Part shown: positions 16,827-23,192 of the stretch, piece by piece | Layout: the number at the start of each line of letters is the position of its first letter | Numbering within the stretch: the first letter of the stretch is position 1 | NCBI RefSeq assembly: GCF_007744515.1 | Contig: NZ_CP036268.1 | Location: 510,482 to 574,481 of the forward strand | DNA: 64,000 bases | Origin: Stratiformator vulcanicus | GTDB taxonomy: Bacteria > Planctomycetota > Planctomycetia > Planctomycetales > Planctomycetaceae | Direction: 5' to 3' | Program-made: the position numbers and the translations under genes | The notes under the pieces: generated by a model | What the model saw: only the letters and a program-made list of their open reading frames with translations | Told to the model about the DNA's origin: nothing | Databases searched by the model: none

Positions 16827-17951
16827 TTAATCTGCAATTGGAAGAAGAATGTCGAACAACCACCTGCCACCATCCCTGAGTTCTGTTACAGGGATAACGC
16901 GACCGCTTCCGCCTAACGTCTCCATTTTCTCAATAGCTTTACGCAGTTTTTTCGTGGTGCGGACCTGCAAAGTCTTTGTCGGCTTCTTGCCAGCGAGCGC
17001 CAATGCAGCGAGCGTTCGATTATTCGCCGTATAATACTTTCCCTTGTGACGAAAAAAATAAACTGTTACATCATCTGGTTTCAATTTCCCACTTCTTAGA
17101 TCCGCCGCTACGTCTGCAACACTCCGGCCCCGAATAAGGGGATTCGGGCCATCTATCCGAAAGCGTGGTTTCATATTTGGTTGACTAAATAAGATTTCTT
17201 GATTGCAAGTGTTATGCACCAACACCCCCGCGTCGCCGGCGCGGTAGACGTGTTGACCAAGCACTTCGAGGTTATAAACCGTCTCGGGCGGGCCGCGGGG
17301 GGTGATGGCGGTGATTAGCCGCGGGCCGTGGAGTGTGTCGACCTGTTCGCCGATGTTGAGATCGCCGGCGGGGATGAAATCCTGGCGGTCGACCGACCAG
17401 TACGGGTGGTTGGCCGTGACGCCGGTCGGCGTGTCATCGCCCTCGACGGTGAGATTAATCAGCGGCGCATCGCTGGTGTGGACGAAGCGGCCGGTGACGA
17501 CATGACCGGCTCCCGCTTCGATCGGCGGGCAGGCGGCGATCGCGATCACCTCGGCCGCGCCGAAGGCGCCGAGTTCCGGCATGTCGAGGTCGACGTGAGA
17601 GCCGACCGAGGCGTCGTGCGCTTCCAGCCAAGTCCGCGGCCTGAGTAGTTCGACCGTGAGGTCATCGAGCTTCAGCGTCACGGCTCGCCATGAGGCGTCC
17701 GGTTCGGGTCCATGTTCAACTTCCTCTGCGAGCGGGTTCTCGCCCAGCACGCGATGGCCGAGCCGGATGTCCTCGATCGGCCGCGAGAACGGCTCCGCCG
17801 GACCCTCAACCGTCGATGCCGCCAGCGCCGGTGCCGGCCCCGCCGACAGCCCGAACCCGAGACCTTGCAAGGCCAACCCCGCCGAGATGGTCAGGCAACC
17901 GACTAGCCACAGCCAACGGAAGACGGGGGGTTCACTTCGTGAGCGGCTCAC
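16827..17951 (-). CDS. Cassette D: divergent Hint module with ParB-like toxin tip
   Basis: This 374-residue frame begins with a basic stretch and one membrane segment (FRWLWLVGCLTISAGLALQG). The 3' part of a second, clearly different Hint lineage follows: RPIEDIRLGHRVLGENP, TANHPYWSVDR, VYNLEVLGQHVYRAG and a VLVHN end. Like cassettes C, E and F it lacks a block A cysteine. The tip (about 16830-17210) has IRGRSVADVAADLRSGKL, then VYFFRHKGKYYTANNRTLAA and LALAGKKP. This resembles ParB-like domains, which read a short parameter and a NR-x-AA-x-AG motif, so a ParB-like nuclease is suggested. The divergent Hint implies acquisition from another toxin locus. A GTG start at 17951 is possible but weakly supported. 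Confidence 0.72.
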   Translation of the reverse strand: MSRSRSEPPVFRWLWLVGCLTISAGLALQGLGFGLSAGPAPALAASTVEGPAEPFSRPIEDIRLGHRVLGENPLAEEVEHGPEPDASWRAVTLKLDDLTVELLRPRTWLEAHDASVGSHVDLDMPELGAFGAAEVIAIAACPPIEAGAGHVVTGRFVHTSDAPLINLTVEGDDTPTGVTANHPYWSVDRQDFIPAGDLNIGEQVDTLHGPRLITAITPRGPPETVYNLEVLGQHVYRAGDAGVLVHNTCNQEILFSQPNMKPRFRIDGPNPLIRGRSVADVAADLRSGKLKPDDVTVYFFRHKGKYYTANNRTLAALALAGKKPTKTLQVRTTKKLRKAIEKMETLGGSGRVIPVTELRDGGRWLFDILLPIAD

Positions 17952-18224
17952 CAGATCGGCCTAGTTCAAATACTACGACGTAACAGACTGCGCTATGGCG
18001 TACAGAGTTACGCTTTCAGTTCGCAGAAACACACACAATTCCAAGTAATATTACCGGTAGTTTTCTGAAATAAAACAAATTAGTGGAACCGCCACGCAAC
18101 TTCAGAAAATCCGAAGTCAAATCGATCATTAATCACCACAAAGTCGAACTTGCCCTCAAGATATATTATGACCAAAATAAATGCTATTCAGCATGCGTCA
18201 CGAGTTTAGGACACCCCTTATCGA
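17952..18224. other. AT-rich gap between cassette D and the Imm1-like gene
   Basis: These 273 bp are AT-rich, without Hint homology or a credible gene on either strand. It is the longest gap inside the cassette array and probably marks the insertion edge of the foreign cassette D. Confidence 0.5.
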
Positions 18225-18701
18225 TCACCATGGTTGTAGTACTTCTTCATCTCTTCCCGGCCAATCAAGACCGTACCAACTATCCCAATCAAGCGATGAA
18301 GGGCACCGGCCCGAATTCACGTATTCCTTTAATCCTTTAAAGGTTTTTTCAAGCGAGATGAATATCCGGGCAGGCTCGCGATAGAAGGCCCCCCCATCAA
18401 ACACAAGTCGATATTCGTCCATTTTGCCGTCAGATATCGCAACCGAAATTGCTTTGTCTACTTTGTTGAAGAAAATAAGCCTGAATTCACTCTCGGAGCC
18501 TCGGGTCAGTGTTAATTCGCTAAGCACAGTTCCGTCGACAACGCACGAAAAAGCTCCTTGTCCCGAGCCAGACTCCCAATAGCTCGTATCGTGCTCGTAA
18601 ACGGTTCTGCGAATAAACGAAGCTGGCGGATTCTGGATCCGATGTCCTGAGGGGGATTCATATTCGATTTCCCAGTCTCTCTGCACGCTATTAGAAGACA
18701 T
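18225..18701 (-). CDS. Imm1-like immunity protein for the deaminase cassette
   Basis: This 158-residue soluble protein has a terminal pattern of an aliphatic helix followed by a Pro-x-x-Leu-x-Trp segment (LEKTFKGLKEYVNSG, then CPSSLDWDSW), as in Imm1 proteins, preceded by beta-strands that include the FRLIFFNK segment. Imm1 proteins are frequent partners of deaminase toxins, and here the gene directly follows one: its start lies 11 bp inside the cassette C end. The family call rests on pattern recognition, and the partner relationship on context. Confidence 0.65.
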   Translation of the reverse strand: MSSNSVQRDWEIEYESPSGHRIQNPPASFIRRTVYEHDTSYWESGSGQGAFSCVVDGTVLSELTLTRGSESEFRLIFFNKVDKAISVAISDGKMDEYRLVFDGGAFYREPARIFISLEKTFKGLKEYVNSGRCPSSLDWDSWYGLDWPGRDEEVLQPW

Positions 18702-19707
18702 TTATATTACCCAATTTGTCAAGAATGGTCACGGAATCAAGCTCAAGTAAATCCTTTATACCCTCAATCGTGCCGTCATTTTGACAAAACCGGCAGGTGC
18801 GTCTATCGACAAAGATTGTGATATTTTTTCGTGCGGATGAGATAATTTCGCCTGACGCTTCCATCAATGCTTGGGCCTCGGCGTGGTGGAGAGCTCTGGC
18901 TCTTCGATTTGTACCCGCGGCATCAGCAAATCCGCGACGTATCGACGGGGGAATCTGAGAGCTCGCGCCGTTTACACCATAGAACGTCTTCCCGTTCACG
19001 CTTATTCTCGCCACTGTCCCACTTGCGGGATCGCTCGGGTCGAATGGAGAAAGACCATTTCGACTTCTGAACGAGTCAATATCTTGGAAGCCACGAGGAA
19101 TTCCGTTTACCTCATAATCCGCATTATGCACCAGCACCGGCGGGCCGCGGGGGGCGTCGACGGCGGTGACGTAGTAGGTGTGCGCTTCCGCGACGCCTTC
19201 GGGATGCTCCTCGCGTTCGGTGAAGACGACGGTGTGGGTCTGGCCGTCGGGGCCGGTTAATTTCTCGCCCGCCTTCAGCTCTCCCGCGTCGATCCATGCC
19301 TCGCGGCTGGCCGACCAGAACGGGTGCTCGTCCGTTGTTTCGAACGTTTGATACTCGCCGGTGTCACTGCGGACTTTTAAGAACCGCAGATGGTCGGAGG
19401 TGCGTTCATAAATCTCATCCACCTCCTGCCAGCCGATGGCCTCGCCGTGCTCGTCGCGGGCCAGGACCTTGTCACCGATCTTAATTTTCTCGATCGGCTT
19501 GCGGTGCGAAGTGTCGAATTCGGCCGGAGTAGCGATCACAGCGGTAGGAACCGCCGTCGCCGTGGCTTCGCCGAAGAAAAAGTTCCCCGCCAGTGTCGCT
19601 GCGCTGCCGAGTAATAGCGTCAGCCCGATCACGCTTCGCCACAGCGAACGACGTGATCGGTGAGAATTCTCAGGCGGTATTTCGAACATATGGGTTTCTA
19701 CAGTCAT
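18691..19707 (-). CDS. Cassette C: Hint module (no block A) with deaminase toxin tip
   Basis: This 338-residue frame has an ATG (19705-19707) overlapping the preceding immunity gene's TGA, so it could be translated by coupling. It has one membrane segment, then the Hint core, but lacks the CFTAGH block and also carries a 7-residue deletion (VYNFRVA missing between HPEGVA and EAHTYY). The tip (18694 to about 19127) has VARISVNGKTFYGVNG, HHAEAQALMEAS and VDRRTCRFCQNDG: the HAE and C-x2-C zinc motifs of the cytidine-deaminase fold. It is a nucleic-acid or nucleotide deaminase toxin; the BURPS668_1122-type group is my best subfamily guess. In this state autoprocessing is doubtful. Confidence 0.85.
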   Translation of the reverse strand: MTVETHMFEIPPENSHRSRRSLWRSVIGLTLLLGSAATLAGNFFFGEATATAVPTAVIATPAEFDTSHRKPIEKIKIGDKVLARDEHGEAIGWQEVDEIYERTSDHLRFLKVRSDTGEYQTFETTDEHPFWSASREAWIDAGELKAGEKLTGPDGQTHTVVFTEREEHPEGVAEAHTYYVTAVDAPRGPPVLVHNADYEVNGIPRGFQDIDSFRSRNGLSPFDPSDPASGTVARISVNGKTFYGVNGASSQIPPSIRRGFADAAGTNRRARALHHAEAQALMEASGEIISSARKNITIFVDRRTCRFCQNDGTIEGIKDLLELDSVTILDKLGNINVF

Positions 19708-20261
19708 TGTGTCGCAAGTTGCCAGTATTCGATTCCGGTGACTTCTTTCGATTCGAGTCTTGATTGAAGTGTCTCAGAAATGATTGTCACCATCTTGTAT
19801 TCACGCAGTCGAAGCATGTGAAGATTGTCGGCCCTTGGCGGATCGATTACGAGCTTTGCAATACCTCGAATGGTCCCCGCACGATCTCCGTCACCTTCCT
19901 CATATCGCTGAACCCACGAATGAGTAAGATCGACGCAATTGCGCGACTCAAGTTCATTCATCACGAACCAATCGTTATCGCTTCCGTGCACCGATGCGGG
20001 GACAAACTGCACAGAATCCTTTGCGACATCGCGAACTATTGCGGCAAACTTTGCCGAAACGATTTGAGCACCGAACGCGGTCGGATTGTAATCCGTCGCT
20101 GGCCCGCAACTAGCTACGTCAAATGGGATGGGTATTGCACCCTCGTATTTCTTGCATCTTATAAATGCCCATCGGTCGACAGGTGTCCCATCATCAAATG
20201 CACGAGAAATCGACAATACCCACTGATCGTCTCCCGGCAACATTTTGAAATAGTGCATCAT
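19704..20261 (-). CDS. Imm11/DUF1629-like immunity protein for the AHH cassette
   Basis: This 185-residue protein has the pattern expected for the Imm11 (DUF1629) group: an N-terminal two-strand region (WAFIRCKKYEGAIPIPFDVA), a CGPATDYNP segment, a central helix (AAIVRDVAKDSVQFVPASV) and a C-terminal LHMLRLREYKMVTIISETL. Its ATG shares one base with the TAA of the AHH cassette (TAATG), and its stop overlaps the start of cassette C. It is probably the specific inhibitor of the AHH nuclease; the family is recognised, the pairing inferred. Confidence 0.72.
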   Translation of the reverse strand: MMHYFKMLPGDDQWVLSISRAFDDGTPVDRWAFIRCKKYEGAIPIPFDVASCGPATDYNPTAFGAQIVSAKFAAIVRDVAKDSVQFVPASVHGSDNDWFVMNELESRNCVDLTHSWVQRYEEGDGDRAGTIRGIAKLVIDPPRADNLHMLRLREYKMVTIISETLQSRLESKEVTGIEYWQLATQ

Positions 20262-21688
20262 TAATACCCCCGAACGTCAACCTTCGACGCGGCAGCTTTC
20301 AAGAGTGCATCGAGCCCTTCGTTGTGGATTTCACGCCGAAGCTGATATAATTCATCAAGTAATGCTTCACGAAACGCATCTCCAGATTTTCCTGCGGTTG
20401 CCGATTGTAGACGCTCCAACACGTATGAATTGTAAAATTTTCCGTGTGGCCCTACGTGACCTCGGATACGCGTTCTGTTGTATGAATGCTGCAAGCTAAT
20501 TCCGGCTTCATTAAATAATTCCTGGAATTGGGTCTTATATATTTGGTCTTTATCGGACGCGATATGATGAATCATGCCTCGATTCCGCTGCTTCGGCTTC
20601 AACGATAACAAGCCCATTTCGAGTGCTTCATCAATCGAATGTGAATCATAACTGGCATTGTGGACCAGCAGCGGGAAACTTCCAGCCGAATCTTTGCTCC
20701 CCACGTAGTACGTATGAGCGTCTGCAACGCGAAAGTTGAAGACCGCAATTCCTTCGGGGTGATTGATTCGATTTGAAAGGACGAGCGTGTGAAAATGGCC
20801 CTTAGAATCAATAAGCTTTTCGCCAGCTTTGAGGTCTCCCGCGTCGATCCATGCCGCGCGACTCGCGGACCAGAACGGGTGCTCGTCGGTCGTTTCGAAC
20901 GTTTGCGTCTCGCCGGATTCACTGCGGACTTTTAAGAACCGCAGATGGTCGGAGGTGCGTTCATATATCTCATCGACCTCCTGCCAGCCGATGGCTTCGC
21001 CGTCTTCGTCGCGGGCCAGGACCTTATCACCGACCTTAATCTCCTCGATCGGCTTGCGGTGCGAAGTGTCGAATTCTTCTACAGTGGCCTGCGTGGCTGC
21101 AGCGGTAGACACCGCCGTCGCCGTCGCTTCGCCGAGGAAGAAGCTCCCCGCCAGCACGGCTGCACTGCCGAGTAATAGCGTCAGCCCGATCACGCGTCGC
21201 CACAGCGAGTTGCGGGACCTTCGCGGCCGCTCAAGCGGCGCGGCGTCTCGCTGCGGTTCTTCGATTCGCACGATCGACTTTTGCGGTGTCGATAGGAATC
21301 GCTGCGGCTCGCTTTGATCGAGCCCGCCATTAAGATCGAATTCGCGATTAAGGTCGACACCGACATCGCCGACCGGAGTCGCCGACGTGTCCCAGCCGGT
21401 CGCTAACAGTTGCCAACCCTGCGGCTTCATCTCGCGCTCTCGCTCGCGTCGATTTCGACGACCTTTAATAACCAGCAGACCCAACGCTCCGGCCAGCGCG
21501 GCAGCGATGGTAATCGAATCCCCCGCCTCATCCGGCCCGGTCGACATTGCAGCGTACTCGACATTCGCCGCCATGTCAGCCGGCGGAGCCGTCACGATCA
21601 TGTGCCCCGCGGTGAAACACTTCTTCGAGGCCCGGCCCAATGCACTGACGTTGAGGCCGACGCCGGCGACGGTGATGGCGTCCATCAC
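20261..21688 (-). CDS. Cassette B: complete Hint module with AHH-type nuclease tip
   Basis: This 475-residue frame has no convincing start of its own. It opens inside a region nearly identical to the giant toxin, and homology continues to 21725. It is the only orphan cassette with the whole Hint domain: CFTAGH (Cys codon 21617-21619), both membrane segments, TTDEHPFWS, HTYYV and an LLVHN end. The last third of Hint (from KLIDSKGHFHTLVLSNR) has diverged from the other copies. The tip has an IHHIASDKDQIYKTQFQELF motif and GHVGPHGKFYNSYVLERL, matching the AHH family of HNH/EndoVII-like nucleases. Recombination with the giant gene would create a functional exported AHH toxin in frame. Confidence 0.85.
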   Translation of the reverse strand: MMDAITVAGVGLNVSALGRASKKCFTAGHMIVTAPPADMAANVEYAAMSTGPDEAGDSITIAAALAGALGLLVIKGRRNRREREREMKPQGWQLLATGWDTSATPVGDVGVDLNREFDLNGGLDQSEPQRFLSTPQKSIVRIEEPQRDAAPLERPRRSRNSLWRRVIGLTLLLGSAAVLAGSFFLGEATATAVSTAAATQATVEEFDTSHRKPIEEIKVGDKVLARDEDGEAIGWQEVDEIYERTSDHLRFLKVRSESGETQTFETTDEHPFWSASRAAWIDAGDLKAGEKLIDSKGHFHTLVLSNRINHPEGIAVFNFRVADAHTYYVGSKDSAGSFPLLVHNASYDSHSIDEALEMGLLSLKPKQRNRGMIHHIASDKDQIYKTQFQELFNEAGISLQHSYNRTRIRGHVGPHGKFYNSYVLERLQSATAGKSGDAFREALLDELYQLRREIHNEGLDALLKAAASKVDVRGY

Positions 21689-21725
21689 GCCGAACTTGCC
21701 GTCCTGGAAGTTCTGATAGGAGTTG
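20976..21725 (-). repeat. Direct repeat copy 1 (cassette B), pre-toxin/Hint
   Basis: Nearly identical to 23512-24261 in the giant gene (constant offset 2536 bp), with few mismatches over 750 bp. Homology weakens leftward to about 20835 and ends abruptly at 21725, just after the GATAGGAGTTG motif. Both copies are read in the same frame, so a crossover keeps the coding frame. Confidence 0.95.
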
Positions 21726-21785
21726 GGCGCGTTTAACGATGCGACATGGTTGAATAGCTAAAAAGCGTCGAGGAAGATTGCGGTC

Positions 21786-22751
21786 CTATTCCCAGTTTTC
21801 GAACGTCAGCCCAGGCAACTTCTTAGGATCCTTTCCCTCGAACACGGAAATGATGGCCTCCCCGGCTTCTTGATAAGTGACCTCTTTCTGCAAGCCGCCG
21901 CTGAGCTCCGCGAGCGGCACCTCCATGACGATTGTCTCCGGGTCTAGATATGCGAACTGCAGCACGTCGTTTTCCTCGTTGACGACTCCAAAAAACGAAC
22001 CCTTGACCGCATTCAGAATTACCCATCGGTCGAGGGCGTCGGCGAGTGTGCCGACAAGCGGATCGTCTGACGGACATCCCCGACGATACTTGGCGTCAAA
22101 GTAAAAGTGCCCCAACGACGGGTGATCGGGGTCGACGTTGTAGTCGGGTAACTTCGATGGTGACGGAACATCCGACCGCAGTGCATCCAGTTCCGCCTTG
22201 TAGTCCGGCGTCGGGCCGTCGAGCGGTTTGTATTTGTCGAACAGAGCAATCAGGCGGTCGGACTCCGGATTCTCACTGAGGATCACATATTTTCGCGCCG
22301 AATTGCCACCCTTCGCGTGCTCTCGATTCGGATCAGCTCCGCGCTTCAACATTTCCTCGATCACGTCAAACCGCCACGGCTGGTTGTTATGAACGAATGA
22401 AAGCAGAGGGATGTCGCCCTCATCATTAACGATGTCCACGTCCGCCCCTGCCTTGAGCAGCACCATCACCGTATCGGGCGTTGTCGACCGGCAGGCGTAA
22501 TGCAGCGGCGTCCAGTTATGACGATCCCTCGCGTTGACATCGAGGCCAAGGCCGATCAGGTACCGCACCGCCTCGGGACTCGAAGAGCCAGCTAACGTGT
22601 CGACACCTTGGTGAAGATAAGTCTTTCGGTCATTCTCGGTAACTCGGAAAATGTTGATCCCATCGGAAATGAATGCTTGAATTTTCCCGATATCGCCTTT
22701 GCGAATAGCACGGAGTAACCAGACGCTGTCATCAATATTGCTGAAATCCAT
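21786..22751 (-). CDS. Ankyrin-repeat immunity protein for the GH-E toxin
   Basis: This 321-residue protein has three to four ankyrin repeats in the N-terminal half, for example VRYLIGLGLDVNARDRHNWT followed by PLHYACRSTT, then VMVLLKAGADVDIVNDEGDI and EEMLKRGADPN. A C-terminal unit of about 110 residues (YFDAKYRRGCP, ALDRWVILNAVKGSFFGVVN, then a beta/helix end) I cannot classify. Ankyrin proteins are known immunity proteins in polymorphic toxin loci. The ATG lies 3 bp after the giant gene's stop, so the two are co-transcribed. The C-terminal unit may provide specificity for the GH-E tip. Confidence 0.75.
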   Translation of the reverse strand: MDFSNIDDSVWLLRAIRKGDIGKIQAFISDGINIFRVTENDRKTYLHQGVDTLAGSSSPEAVRYLIGLGLDVNARDRHNWTPLHYACRSTTPDTVMVLLKAGADVDIVNDEGDIPLLSFVHNNQPWRFDVIEEMLKRGADPNREHAKGGNSARKYVILSENPESDRLIALFDKYKPLDGPTPDYKAELDALRSDVPSPSKLPDYNVDPDHPSLGHFYFDAKYRRGCPSDDPLVGTLADALDRWVILNAVKGSFFGVVNEENDVLQFAYLDPETIVMEVPLAELSGGLQKEVTYQEAGEAIISVFEGKDPKKLPGLTFENWE

Positions 22752-22754
22752 GGA

Positions 22755-23192
22755 TCAACTACCGTTTTCGAGAAATTCTATCATGTCGTCCAAAATATCA
22801 CCGATATCTCCTTTACCTGCCTTTTCTCCGAAATGTCTCAGATTATCCATTCGATCCTGAAGCTGAAAGTAGTCCGGTCTACTGTTAACGAAATCGTTCA
22901 ACTGTTTCTGCGACAGGTCCAATTGATCCGCAGCCTCCGCGATGCGGCGATGCTCGTAGCCTTTTCTATGCCCGAAATGAAAGTCGTCATAGACGGCGCC
23001 CGTTTCTTTGTCCTTAAATCTTCCATTTCCGAGAGGTAAATAATCGTCCAAGATTTTCCGCTTAGTCCCGGCCCGCAGCGACGGTCGTCCTAGATTCCCT
23101 CCGGCAGGTCCGCCGGAGTAAGCGAAGCGGCCGTCGGAACCGTGGAGATTCCCAAGATGATCTCGCTTCGTTCCCGGGACATCATAATCCGC
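22755..23192 (-). other. GH-E nuclease toxin tip of the giant protein
   Basis: This 145-residue C-terminal module follows VLVHN. It has the GH-E signature: FGHRKGYEHRRIAEAADQLD, a helical QLNDFVNSRPDYFQLQDR segment, then RHFGEKAGKGD. GH-E proteins are HNH/EndoVII-fold nucleases of polymorphic toxins. The tip starts ADYDVPGTKRDHLG; ADY directly after the Hint end is shared with cassettes C and F. Confidence 0.82.
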
